64,000 nucleotides of DNA from Lucifuga dentata (Eukaryota > Chordata > Actinopteri > Ophidiiformes > Bythitidae), in the NCBI GenBank assembly GCA_014773175.1, contig VXCM01000340.1, forward strand, positions 177,049-241,048. Direction: 5' to 3'. The notes beneath the pieces are model-generated. The model searched no databases, was not told where the DNA came from, and saw nothing but the letters and a program-made list of their open reading frames with translations. Shown piece after piece: positions 48,841-58,000 of the stretch. Numbering within the stretch: position 1 is the stretch's first letter; each line of letters begins with the position of its first letter. Position numbers and translations under genes: made by a program.

Positions 48841-51800
48841 CTGATGCTTTTGACAGGAAGATAGCTGGTTTGAATCACCTCATTTCCCCTTTTAAGTTTT
48901 CATTAATCATGGTTTGAAATAAGTACAACATATTCTATTCACTTTTTTCATCCCTTTATTAAAGCCATATGATGCTTTATGTTTATGATATTATATACCA
49001 GCCAAACCCAAATCTTCCTCTTTTTTTACGGTTGCACCATACATAAATGGCTTGAGCACCATTTTATATACTCTCCCTGCAATTCAGCCTCATATTTTTG
49101 GTCTCTTTGGAGACTTTGGTGGTGGAATGATGCACCCATGGGTGGGTCCGGGAGGGTTGCAGTGGGGTTGTGTCATTTGAGCCAGCATTTGGACACAGTG
49201 GTTGTACTGGGCAGCAACAACCGTGTGCGCGTGACTTTTTCTGGATACAACAAGTTAAAGATCAGCTCTCTGCGTCGTTCTCCCTGTGTGTTGCACACAC
49301 TCTGAGTCGGTGCCATGTATATAATGTAAAATCGACCCAAACCACATCTTACAGAAATAGCTTCAAAATCCTCCCGTCCCCCAAAGTGCACGTCTAATGC
49401 ATGTCAAACATTTACCCTCAGACGGCTACATAAACATACAGTAAGATTGCTGAATGATTTTTGTGTTTTACCCAGTCTGACCAATGAGAACTCACTTAAA
49501 AATAATTCACATTATACGTTTTAGGCATCTTATGTCAGCCAACAGTGGCAGGATGTAGGATATTTGGAGAACTAAGTATATCTGCCTCATATATTCTTTT
49601 TTATTAAATAATAACAAGAAACAAACTTTAGGTGGGGGTCCCTGAGACTAAATGTTCTCAGACTGTGGCCCCTGAACTAAAGTGGATCCACTGTGGGGTC
49701 CTCTGATTGAAAAAGTTGAAGAACCTCAGCGTTAGATGTTGGCAAAGTATATTTTTCTGTCTGTCAAAATGTTTCTATGAGTATCAAGAGCTATTTATTT
49801 GCTGCATTCCTTTATCCCTACAATGGGTGGTTTGTGCTCTCCTGTCTGGAGGCAAAGCCTTTTATTTTTGGAGATATTTGGAGATTAAAGGGCCCATATA
49901 TCTCCAATGTCTATATTATTGTAAGACAGGTTTTTTTTTTATCTTGAAGAAAATTACAACCTGGGTGGCTATGGTGTGGGGAGAAATGGCTCTCTCTCTG
50001 TTTATGCTTTGTAAGAGTTAATTCAAGGTGCAAGGTTCAGTGAAAAAATCCCCAATATCCTCTGCATGACCCCGAAATTATAACTTTGATTATCATTATC
50101 ATAATCAAACAATAAAGCAGTTGAAGAATGATTCAAGAACAAAGTATTGGAATGTCTGAAACTTGATGGGTGTGGGATGTCTTTGCCTGTTTTGTTATTT
50201 TCTCTTCAGCTTTTTTTTTTTTTTTTTTTTTTTTGCCAAACTCTGTCTTCGTAATCTCTGATCAGCGGGTAGCCCGTTAACTTTCTCGAGCCCCTCCTTC
50301 CCATGAAAGCCTGACTCCTGTTTTGACTCCAAGCCGTAATGACAGAGCGCTTAATTAGCCCGACACGCTTTGTACTTTTAATTTGATTGGGGCGGTTTCG
50401 CTAACAGCAGGGACAGAATGTGAGAGATCAGAATGCCCAAAAATGTGGCGTGCCTGACATCATGTAAAAACGGGCAGGTCGCTGCAAATTCCACCGACTA
50501 AACCCTTTCAGCAGGATATGTTCAGAGCCTGTGTTTACTCCTAGTTTACAAAAAAAAAAGAGTTTTCAGTCAATCTGTTTTCTTATATTTTAATTCACGC
50601 TGAAGATAAAATTGCATACATTCTGCAAGGACGTGTAGATCCACCTTTTAATCTCTGTCTGACCTATATTTTGCTGTTGTCTCATCCGTCATGCCTTTTT
50701 TTTTTTTTTTTTTTTTTTGTAGTTTAAAAGATGAAAGCAGATGAAATAACCGGGCCAGCTGTGAGCTGCACGCTCCCACATCGCGTTACATTTTTTCTTA
50801 CAACACTCATTGACAAGACTTATAAAGGAGATTTACTGAAGCAAACAACACCACTTTGACCCTTGAACTTATTATTCCAGTCCATTTAAGCAGTCAGTCA
50901 ATAAGAGGTTTTACAGTAGGCTCTGGGTTCTTTGCGCCCTGCAGGTGGTTCTGTGATGGACCCCCTGCGGTCCTCCATCAGCCCAACAGCATCTGTGACG
51001 TGCGGCGGAAACAACAGCACACGGACCCACGCTGTGGCAAACTTGTGAACTCGCCAGCGGGGTGGAGAGCGTGCGTGTTTGTGTGAAGGAAAACAGGGAA
51101 TAGAGGCTTCATACGGAAGCCGTCAGAAACACTCTCATTAATGACCAATAAGCAGCGGCTGCTGATGCATGACCGCAGGGGCATTCTCAGAACACCTGGA
51201 TGATTGCGAGGCTTTGAGGTCGGGTCGGGAGGAGGATCGGACAGACTCGACGCTGTGTTATTACTACTGTAATTGGACGGTGGGAGGACAGGCCCTCTTA
51301 TCACTCACACTCTGTCTTTTCCTTACATCTCCTCTGCTCTCTTTTCATTATGCCGTTGTATTACTCCGTCCTCGTCTGAGCCGTTTCTTCCTCGGACAGC
51401 CTCGTCTGAAAGCCTGACTGGATTCAGACAAAATGTTAAATGGCATTAACATACTTGTAGCCTGATACCAAAACCTTAATTCCTTCCTGTTCCCTGTCCC
51501 TCAGAGAGGTAGACTGCATGGTCAAAGCTACGGTGGAGTACATTACAGTGTATCTAAGTACAGTTATCCATCTTTCTGTCATTCTGTTATGATACTGTTA
51601 TACTGATACACACCAAGCACTCATTCCTTTTTCTTGGATTTGCAAAGACGCAGATCTGTCCTCTCTGGTGTTTTAATGTCTCTAATGCGCCGCTGATACG
51701 ATTGATTGACTTCAGTGATAAAGTGTAACTATAGAGCGTAACGATCAGAACAATCATTTTTGATTATTTTCCCCTGTTTTTCTGCATTTTAACACTTTTT

Positions 51801-53597
51801 TAAAATGCTTAAAGTAGTTTCTGCTGTCACATGATATAACGGACTACTTGAACGTCCTCTAGGTGCCAAATATTTAACTAAACCACTGATTCTCCAGCTT
51901 AGTTGTTGCCTCCCAGACCTTGATTGGCTAAAGACACCTGATTTAGCTAACCAGGTGAAGGTATAGCAGAGTTAAGATAAAGTTACTTGCTGTAAACCTT
52001 TATGGGGATCATGGTACAATTTGAAAATAAGCATGTAGCTGTATAATTTGCATTTGCAAATGCCTTTGAAAAATAACCCAATATGGAGGGAATGGTGAAA
52101 AAGTATCTTTAATAGGCCCTTTTCACAGGACCATTTAGACATGTCATACAGAGAAAATGCAGGTATAACTAATAATGGCTACTTTCCATTCACATGTGCC
52201 AGTACCAGTGCACATGCTGGCTTACTGGCACACCTAAAAAAAAAAGTATTTATTTAAAACTCTAAATGGATAGAGCAGCTTTTTGGGCTCTAAGACAAAG
52301 GATCTTTGGTCAAAATATAACTGCAATAATGGCCACACATTCCTGAAGCTGAAAGAACAATGGATGGCTAAGTAGTTTAGCTGCTCTGAGACTTGAAGGT
52401 CAGCTTGTGTATTTCTACTTCAGTCCTTGAGTCATGAAAACAATCAATATGTATATGTGGGCTGTTTAATATTACAAGCCATTTTTCTCTTTTCCCCTAT
52501 GTTTCCCCAGAGAGGCAGACCTGTTCCTGTTGGAGAATCGCAAGCTGTGGGCGGCTGAGGAAGGCTGGCTGGAGTTTGACATCACAGCCACCAGTAACCT
52601 TTGGGTGATGAGCCCAGCACACAACCTGGGCCTGCAGGTCAGCGTGGAGACCATCAGTGGTAAGGGATTAGATCACATACAGATCCAAATCATTAAATTT
52701 TTAAACAATTAAGCCATTTAAGTGATGGTTTCACATGAAAGCTAACCTTTTTTTATTTATTTTTTTTTTTTTAACCTGTTGCCAAATGGATTTACTCACT
52801 CTTTATTTTTGAGGAAATCATAGTATGTTATTTAGGTAAATAGATCCCTTTTACGCTCAGTACTTGAATACGCTATCTGGATCATGGACCTTGTGTTAAA
52901 GGACCATACCACCATTTTGCATGTTTGAACCTAATATATTCAATTTTCATACATGTAAGGTTATGACAATCATTTCCCAAAGATACTACTGGAACGATGA
53001 ATAAAAAAATTTTTTTCCTATGTTTCAGACCACCTTTGGTTTCAGTTCATTCTGGTACACTATTAAAATCAACTTGTTGATACCTGAAACGTTCTTGAGA
53101 TAGATAATCCATTATCATGAACAACATGTATATTCAGGTTTTTTCGAAGTTTCATAATTTTAGCATTTACGCGCAATAAAAAGCACGGAGTGAATGTATG
53201 TCTCCACCGGGGAATATAGTCCCAAAAGACACCTGTGTTTACTGAAAAATTTAAATGACCGTGACTTCATAATTTTGCGTAACTATTAGCAGGCGAAACA
53301 TCGAATTTTAAGGTGGGTGTATCACTTGAATATTTGATTTTGATAGATTAAGAGATTTTGCAAAATATCAGGAAAGCTGAAATACGGTTTTATCCTTTGG
53401 GAAANNNNNNNNNNNNNNNNNNNNNNNNNNNNNNNNNNNNNNNNNNNNNNNNNNNNNNNNNNNNNNNNNNNNNNNNNNNNNNNNNNNNNNNNNNNNNNNN
53501 NNNNNNNNNNNNNNNNNNNNNNNNNNNNNNNNNNNNNNNNNNNNNNNNNNNNNNNNNNNNNNNNNNNNNNNNNNNNNNNNNNNNNNNNNNNNNNNNN

Positions 53598-53640
<43 letters not shown>

Positions 53641-54284
53641 GTGGGCTGTCGCTGTCAGCATTCCAGATGCATGTGCCCATTTACCCAATGATTCAAAATA
53701 TCTTTATTAACAATCCGATCTGCTACCTCACATGGATGTGGTCTGACTCACATTGTGATTAGATCTCCGTAGCAACTTGCCAGGTGTAAATACAGTCTGT
53801 ACAGCTGGGACACATTAGTCAGAGAAATTATGCCCATAAGCTGAAAATATTATCCCTTCTAGTCTTCCCAGCTCTGCCTACTCTCGTATCCTGCAAGCAT
53901 TTACACCCTGCATTAACATGGGCTTTTCCTTAACATGTGTGGACACAGGTCACATTTTAATGTAAATGGGGCCATACTGAAACTCAGTAGGATCTCACAC
54001 TGTTTTTACTTCCTGGCCCATTTTTTTTTTTTTCCAGGGTGTAACAATCCCTGCTCAACATTATGGTTCTGATTCCTCTGAAACAGGGCAGAGCATCAGC
54101 TCCAAGGACGCAGGGCTGGTGGGTCGTGACGGCGCGCTGGAGAAGCAGCCCTTCATGGTGGCTTTCTTCAAGGTCAGCGAAGTGCACGTCCGCACTGCCC
54201 GTTCCACCGGCGGCAAACGTCGCCAGCAGAACCGCAACCGATCCACGCAGCCCCAGGAGGGATCTAGAGGGCTGAGTCCAGCAG
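18590..54284 (+). CDS. bmp6: Bone morphogenetic protein 6 (BMP6), prodomain exons; 3'-partial
   Basis: Exons 18590-19061, 48592-48784, 52511-52659 and 54087-54284 join in frame (intron phases 1,2,1,1). After removing a 63-nt assembly duplication in exon 1 they give 316 residues: a signal peptide (about 1-24), the TGF-beta propeptide domain (about 35-289), a furin site RTAR (286-289) and a basic mature N-terminus [14 protein letters not shown]. The BMP6 call rather than BMP5/7/8 rests on [58 protein letters not shown] and [11 protein letters not shown]..RRQQ.RNRST. All are closer to BMP6 as I know it than to its paralogues. N184-D-T is the conserved family glycosylation site. The long Gln/Pro-rich insertion of mammalian BMP6 is absent. 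The product is a secreted dimeric ligand that signals through BMP type I/II receptors to SMAD1/5/8; in vertebrates it is known for iron/hepcidin control and skeletal roles. Cysteine-knot exons were not found before 64000. Confidence 0.93.
18664..18788. repeat. 62-bp direct duplication around a single N inside bmp6 exon 1
   Basis: 18664-18725 and 18727-18788 are identical, with N at 18726 between them. The propeptide of BMP family members has only one copy of the RRL(R/K)...EKREMQ entry segment, so the second copy is almost certainly an assembly artefact. Confidence 0.92.
20595..20633. repeat. (CT)n microsatellite
   Basis: A CT run in bmp6 intron 1. Confidence 0.95.
21761..22287 (+). mobile_element. 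TTAA-type inverted-repeat MITE, diverged copy C
   Basis: Flanks are TTAA at 21757-21760 and TTAA at 22288-22291. The ends AGGAGCATACCGG...TTTTGCATGTTTGAG and CTCAAACATGCAAAA...TTATGGACAT are inverted. This is the most diverged long copy and therefore probably an old insertion. Confidence 0.85.
24148..24182. repeat. (GT)n microsatellite
   Basis: A perfect GT run. Confidence 0.95.
26018..26086. repeat. (GT)n microsatellite
   Basis: A long GT run with one GGGT interruption near 26035. Confidence 0.95.
26520..26652. repeat. 66-bp direct duplication around a single N (assembly artefact)
   Basis: 26520-26585 and 26587-26652 are identical, with N at 26586. Confidence 0.9.
28130..28152. repeat. 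(AC)n microsatellite
   Basis: A short perfect AC run. Confidence 0.9.
28959..28987. repeat. (CT)n microsatellite
   Basis: A CT run within a pyrimidine-rich stretch that starts near 28919. Confidence 0.9.
31209..31247. repeat. Poly-T run with one N
   Basis: T runs lie on both sides of the N at 31230. Confidence 0.95.
31291..31979 (+). mobile_element. Degenerate Tc1/mariner-like transposon with short transposase remnant
   Basis: The ends are inverted repeats of over 100 bp: TAGTGTTCAAAAGTTTGGAA on the left, and on the right the reverse complement of TAGCCTTCAAATGCTTGGAA. Both sit at a TA dinucleotide (31291-31292 and 31978-31979), the Tc1/mariner target. Further in, CACCAAATTGGCATTAAATT pairs with AATTTAATGCCACCTTGGTG. 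Between them, 31662-31840 looks like a broken Tc1 transposase N-terminus: ATGGCCAGAACAAAGCAGCT, then a stretch resembling GYSM.QI.KKLK.SYK.VQ. Frame breaks and a large internal deletion make it non-functional. Confidence 0.85.
32445..32528 (+). mobile_element. Solo left end of the TTAA-type MITE
   Basis: TTAA at 32441-32444 is followed by AAGGACCAAACTGGTGATTG and TGCATGTTTGAGCCTAATAT, then GACAATCATTTCCCAAGG. After that the sequence leaves the element. No right end was found before the next full copy at 32892. Confidence 0.8.
32892..33523 (+). mobile_element. TTAA-type inverted-repeat MITE, copy E
   Basis: It is flanked by TTAA at 32888-32891 and TTAA at 33524-33527. The ends AGGACCATACTGACCATTTT and AAAATGGTCCT are inverted, as are the subterminal GAGCCTAATATATTCAATTT segments. 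It shares internal sequence (GTCTCCACCAGGGA, TTAGCAGGTGAAACATTGAT) with the copies at 47.8, 52.9 and 59.4 kb. Confidence 0.9.
35010..35049. repeat. Poly-A run with one N
   Basis: A runs lie on both sides of the N at 35030. Confidence 0.95.
35812..35880. repeat. 23-bp minisatellite, three copies
   Basis: The unit is CATCAGTTGTATTTCTTATA plus TTT, repeated at 35812, 35835 and 35858 with few mismatches. Confidence 0.9.
38013..38141. repeat. 64-bp direct duplication around a single N (assembly artefact)
   Basis: 38013-38076 and 38078-38141 are identical, with N at 38077. Confidence 0.9.
38318..38343. repeat. (ATTC)n microsatellite
   Basis: About six ATTC units. Confidence 0.9.
38654..38784. 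repeat. 65-bp direct duplication around a single N, containing (CT)n
   Basis: 38654-38718 and the sequence from 38720 are copies of AGCATGTACCTAGCACTGTT plus a (CT)n run. N lies at 38719. Confidence 0.9.
40352..40394. repeat. (GT)n microsatellite
   Basis: A perfect GT run of over 40 bp. Confidence 0.95.
42022..42690. mobile_element. hAT-like non-autonomous element with perfect 8-bp target duplication
   Basis: The direct repeat GCTAAGAT flanks the element on both sides (42014-42021 and 42691-42698), the 8-bp duplication expected of hAT insertion. The left end AAGTGGTGGATAAAGT and the reverse complement of the right end (CAGTGATGTAAAGTAGTGAAG) match the hAT CAGTG-type terminus, with the first left base changed. 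Internal AGTAAAAGTAAAA and TACTTCAGTAAAAG motifs recall an abundant fish hAT family. No transposase frame is visible. Confidence 0.85.
42763..43312. mobile_element. MITE-like element with GGCC..TTTACA-type ends
   Basis: The left end ACCCCATTTATATCTTGTAT then TAACATGC and the right end ATTTTAATGCAACGTGTAAA then AGAGGCC are inverted relatives. The internal segment GCCAGGTGTAAATGCGATCT with GTGGTCGGATCTTTG recurs at 53.74-53.80 kb, which shows a repeated family. Ends resembling TTTACACCTGGTATTAACATG are common in teleost genomes, but I cannot name the superfamily with certainty. Confidence 0.6.
43800..44905. mobile_element. AAGTC-rich hAT-like element remnant
   Basis: The left part (43800-43930) and right part (44849-44905) are dense in AAGTC/AAGTCA motifs (CACTCAAGTCCCAAGTCAAG on the left, GCTCAAGTCCAAGTCAAGTC on the right). 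GAGTAGGGACCAAGTC at the left pairs loosely with GAGTCCTGCTC at the right. This arrangement is a familiar teleost hAT-type repeat. A target duplication was not recognised and the exact boundaries are uncertain. Confidence 0.6.
45425..45457. repeat. (AC)n microsatellite
   Basis: A perfect AC run. Confidence 0.95.
46233..46520 (-). mobile_element. Truncated TTAA-type MITE copy F
   Basis: TTAA at 46229-46232 is followed by AGGCCTGTACCGGTGATTTT then GCATTC. The sequence then jumps to the interior of the element (GGGACTATATTCCCTGGTGG, GAGACATACAT). The right terminal repeat is missing, so the copy is internally deleted and 3'-truncated. Confidence 0.75.
47782..48424 (+). mobile_element. TTAA-type inverted-repeat MITE, copy G
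   Basis: It is flanked by TTAA at 47778-47781 and 48425-48428. The ends are AGGACCATACCATCCATTTT and AAAATGGGTGGTATGGTCCT. A 61-bp single-N duplication (N at 48287) lies inside the element, so its assembled length is inflated. It ends 167 bp before the start of bmp6 exon 2. Confidence 0.9.
48541..48591 (+). promoter_or_regulatory. bmp6: UG-rich 3' splice-site region of bmp6 exon 2
   Basis: The acceptor CCCACAG is preceded by GTGTGTGTAT, TTGTGTTTGTGTGTGTGTCT and GTGTGTTTTCGT in place of a C/U-rich tract. UG repeats are known binding sites for TDP-43 and CELF proteins near splice sites. Whether they act here is inference. Confidence 0.5.
48592..48784 (+). CDS. bmp6: bmp6 coding exon 2
   Basis: The acceptor is CGTCCCACAG|TGGAG and the donor GACAG|GTAACA. 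It encodes (V)[38 protein letters not shown] and then [20 protein letters not shown]. The length is 193 nt (intron phases 1 and 2), so skipping would shift the frame. N184-D-T is the N-glycosylation site conserved in the BMP5-8 prodomain. VEYD(K/R)E(F/L)SP with [17 protein letters not shown] is the strongest BMP6-specific stretch. Confidence 0.95.
48785..52510 (+). other. bmp6: bmp6 intron 2 (3.7 kb)
   Basis: A (CA)n run begins at the donor (48789-48836) and there are poly-T runs at 50208-50234 and 50698-50718. 49650-49740 (CTGTGGCCCCTGAACTAAAG and surroundings) looks like a decayed hAT end, weakly. No coding sequence was recognised. Confidence 0.85.
48789..48836. repeat. (CA)n microsatellite starting 5 bp after the exon 2 donor
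   Basis: A CA run with a few G/T interruptions immediately after GTAA. CA repeats near donors are known hnRNP L targets; a role here is inference. Confidence 0.95.
52511..52659 (+). CDS. bmp6: bmp6 coding exon 3
   Basis: The acceptor is GTTTCCCCAG|AGAGG and the donor AGTG|GTAAGG. It encodes (R)[38 protein letters not shown] and [11 protein letters not shown] with a split Gly. The 149-nt length and phases fit the family's third exon. [14 protein letters not shown] matches BMP6 rather than BMP7 ([14 protein letters not shown]). Confidence 0.95.
52900..53404 (+). mobile_element. TTAA-type inverted-repeat MITE, copy H (right end lost in gap)
   Basis: TTAA at 52896-52899 is followed by AGGACCATACCACCATTTTG. 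The internal sequence parallels copies E and G up to ACGGTTTTATCCTTTGGGAA, where the 193-N gap starts. The missing part should be only the last ~80-bp terminal repeat. Confidence 0.88.
53405..53637. other. 193-base assembly gap followed by (AT)n
   Basis: N from 53405 to 53597, then an AT dinucleotide run to 53637. The gap probably contains the right end of MITE copy H plus more AT repeat. Confidence 0.95.
53700..53973. mobile_element. Fragment of the MITE family also at 42763-43312
   Basis: TGTGGTCTGACTCACATTGT and GCCAGGTGTAAATACAGTCT match the internal part of the 42.8-kb copy. The right end is CACATTTTAATGTAAATGGG plus GCC. The left boundary is not defined and may lie near or inside the gap. 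Confidence 0.55.
54087..54284 (+). CDS. bmp6: bmp6 coding exon 4: end of prodomain, furin site, start of mature ligand
   Basis: The acceptor is CTGAAACAG|GGCAG and the donor CCAGCAG|GTGGGT (phase 1). It encodes [38 protein letters not shown] and then [20 protein letters not shown] and SRGLSPA. RTAR is a minimal furin/proprotein-convertase site (R-x-x-R), so the mature ligand begins at Ser290. The following basic segment is the heparin-binding N-terminal extension of the BMP5/6/7 group, and N301-R-S is a possible extra glycosylation site. The R-T-x-R-S pattern followed by RRQQ and RNRSTQ is distinctive for BMP6. Confidence 0.94.
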
Positions 54285-54995
54285 GTGGGTCTGATGTGAC
54301 ATCCACGCTGAACCTTAACCGATCTCATCACACAGCACAACCATGAACGCAAGCAGACACACACCTGACCGCAACTTAACCTCACTGTATCCATAACTGA
54401 TGGATCACCTGTTGAGGTGAATGGATGGGTCGCATGTGTTTGAAGTCTAGTTGAATTACCCCTCCCCTCTCCTTCTCCTTGAGAGACCCAATAGATTGGA
54501 TGTGACTTCTGCTGGATTTTTGTCTAATCAGCCCCATAAGATGAAAATGCTTTTGCTGTTGAGTCTCAGTATGAATTAAGCGTACCGAAACTAGACTGAA
54601 ATCTTCCAATCCTGCAACTATCCTGCTTTAATACTGCTGGATGTTTCTTTCTCTTTGCTTTGGAGGGTGGAGCAGCACAGCAAACAAGTGACAAATAGAG
54701 CTTCTGTACAAAAAAAATGTCATGGGACTGCTGGACTGTACTTCAAAATAGCACTTTTAGCTAAGTTTCCAGCACCTGCATGTCATGTATTTTTCAGAGC
54801 ATTATGTAAAGATTATTATTTATGATAGGGATTTCTATGACGGCTTCCCAAACAGACTGAGCTAGAGAATTGGATGGTGAGTCGGGTTAGGGAATTCAGC
54901 TAAAAGGCAAAGAATTTAGAGTAAAAGAGGGAAAGATAAACAGAGATTGAGAGTTTCAGATGAGTAGGGAGAGAGAGGGGAGAGAGGAGAGAAAG

Positions 54996-54996
<1 letters not shown>

Positions 54997-55028
<32 letters not shown>
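54997..55028. repeat. (GT)n microsatellite
   Basis: A perfect GT run preceded by a GA-rich stretch (54961-54994). Confidence 0.95.
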
Positions 55029-55029
<1 letters not shown>

Positions 55030-58000
55030 TAGGAAGACACGAAATTAGAATGAAAAGTAGAAATTCATGATTCACTCTTTAGGGAATTCTGTGTAGACTA
55101 CTTGGTGGTTGTGATCATAAAAACTAATAGATATGACTCAGGTTCACTATATAGGTCAACATAATTCTTATTAGACACTAAATATTGGATTATAAAGTGA
55201 GCACAGCCAGAAAATCCATCATGACAGCTGACCTCATCCTCTGAACCTCCTCTCTAACCTTCCTACTCAGCAGATGATGTAATGAGCAGGTATAAGCCAG
55301 ATGTTATGAGCTCTATAAGCCCTCCAAATTAAATCAAAGTCTTATCCTCCCACCTTTCACCTGCTGCATAATTCTCACCAGCCTTTACTGCGCTTAAAGC
55401 TAATCTGCTCCTGTGAAGCTTCATTGTGTGACTACTGTAGAAAATAAAGCTCAAGATCAGTGAGCCTGCCACTGATGTCTGCCTGATCCTTGACTAATTA
55501 TACACCTGAAGAACAATGTTAATATTAAGCCCACATGGCTCAAGTCTTTGATTCTACTATGTAAGATGTTTATTCAACTGTGACAGCTGGAAAACAATCA
55601 TCACTATAAACGTGCATGAGTAATATTTATATTAATACATGCTTTCCCTAAGTTAAAGGGGTATATTATGGATTTTGGTGCATAATATATCTCTCCCTAT
55701 AATAATATCTCTCTCCCCCATATGCAGCAAAGGAGCTTAGAGGTGGATTAGCAGGTTTTTTGCACGTTAAAGCTTCAAAATAGACCCTAAATGAAAATAA
55801 GAACATAGAAATCTGTCTCTGTTTATTTAAAGTCTGTATTAGAGACATATATAAGCTGGTGTGGATTTATGTCAGAAATATTTATGTCAGCCTAAAAAGT
55901 TATGTAAGCTTGATTCTACAAATAGAAAAGTAGGTAAACTGGGTTTAGGCTGTCAAATTTACTTTCCACTACATGGTATGTGTTGTAGTATTGATGCTTT
56001 TAATCTCCCATAGACTAATATACAGTGTGCTTCTGCCATGTATGTATTTTGCCATGTACATATAAGTATATAAATTGTTGCTGCTGATCAAATGCTGCTT
56101 GAGGTTTGTTCGGGCTAAACTCAGCAGAGATTTGTTGGCTCTGTTCTCTGTTTGTGCAGCACATCCACGGCACCTTCTCAGTAGGTTACAGGCGAGCTGC
56201 TGCTAACGTAAGAGGTTGTAAGTTGAATTCCTGCAGGGCTTTTTCTCAGTAATTGCATTAGATGAAAGCTTTGGCTGACATAACAGAGAACAAAAACTCA
56301 GCATTTGTTATGCTACAGGACAGTTTGAGTGGAGCACATGTTCGCTTTTGGCTTCTTCTCCCTTTTACCCAGCTGTCACCTTTGGCTTGAGATGTCCTTA
56401 GATGTTTAAGACTGGGATGTAGTGGTGCATCAGTGGGCTAAAGTGTACATCATGTACTCACAACGTGGATTAAAATTTATGCAGCAGATCTCTTTCCCAG
56501 CATATCAAACTAATTATAATATAGGCAATGCTATTAGAAAGAAATATAGGAATAAATATAGGAGGTTAACAGATATGATTAAGTGTCACAGATGTGGCAT
56601 GTAATAAAATAAATATATCTCTAAAAATTTTATCCATCAATATTATAGCGGACATTCTAAATGATTTTGACAGTTTGTCATGACTCAGCTCTTTACCTAC
56701 CTAAAATAGTGACATCCAAGATCAGTTTTATGATATATAAAGAGACATAAATATCACTTTTGTTTAATAAACTCCTCTCAAAATGCACTTATAAATACAT
56801 AAAATCTTACCAGCATATAGTGATTAGTTTGATTGTGATATACTTTTGTGGTTCAGAAGGGTGAGAACATTTTTTCTGCTCAAAAATCAGCTTGGAGACC
56901 GTAACAAGGACAATCTGTTAAATATGCGTCCTGGAGGATTGGACTTTACATAACCCAAAACATCAAGACCTCTCCGCCTCGCCACTTGGGACGACGAGGA
57001 GTGTAAATATTTAGATCCTACACAGGAAGTCTGGAGGCCCCCCTCGCGACAGCGGAGTGTCCACGGCCAGAAGACGACTGCAGGGATTGGACGGGATGGG
57101 AGGATCCATGAGGAATTCAGGAGGGCATATGGTTCCAATACCGCATCGCTCACTCCAGAGACAGGGAGGAGGACAGGATGGATGGGGAGAGCATCCGTCT
57201 TGTGGAGCGCTCAGAGGGAGAAAGAAAATATGGACATTGTACCCCACTTTCTGTTTGGCACAGAGCTGCATCAGTTCAGGCCACACGGCTTCATCTAAAA
57301 GGAGCATTTCACCAAAAATTTGACCTGATACTTTTTTTCCCTAAAAACATCAGATCTAAGGCCGGAAAGCAGCGACGTGTTTGTTTTTAATTGCTCTTAT
57401 GTGCACTAGCTTCCACATAGAGGCTTTTTCACATTTTTCCAGTGTGAGTTACTTTGCTCTATATGTTTTCTAAAAAATAGTTTGAATCGTATCCCCTGCC
57501 AAAATGACACACTCCTGATCTGTGTGGTTTTGCTGAACTTTTTTTTTTTTTTTTTTTTTATCAAATTGGTGCCATTTTGTCCTCATCATGAATGCAGCTG
57601 ACATCTTAAGAGCTACTTTTGGCCATTTTCACCTTATTATAAATTTGGCTACTTTGCTTTGATAGAAATAACCAAAAGCTGTGATCTTATAGACCTTCAT
57701 AACAAACAAACAACATTTTCCCAACTGTGTTCCATGCTAGCATTTGGACCATCTTATTTTCTCATTTTCATAATTTTAGCAAATTGGATTTAACATAAGA
57801 TAATAAATGTCTTCCAGATGATAGAATCAGACAAATACATTTCTGCAGGACTTAGCTTTGACATACTGTAATTATTAGCATTTTTTTTTTTAAACGTCTT
57901 ATGCACAACGTTCACTTTTGTCTTGTGATGGAGAAGTCGCTGCTTGTACTTTAGTAAAAGGAAATATTGAGTTTCACTTAGTAGACAAAATGTTTTTTTC

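Larger units (their letters stand above)
52660..54086 (+). other. bmp6: bmp6 intron 3 (1.4 kb as assembled)
   Basis: It carries a TTAA-type MITE from 52900 that runs into a 193-N gap (53405-53597), then (AT)n at 53598-53637 and a second MITE fragment ending near 53973. The true length is uncertain because of the gap. Confidence 0.85.

Noticed and set aside
49889..50060. Additional TTAA-type element starting TTAAAGGGCCCATAT
   Set aside because: The first bases resemble a MITE end, but no inverted partner or family interior was found.
18590..54284. Identification as bmp8a or bmp7 instead of bmp6
   Set aside because: First considered, but [11 protein letters not shown], VEYDxEx[33 protein letters not shown] and [11 protein letters not shown]..RRQQ.RNRST fit BMP6 clearly better than BMP7 or BMP8.
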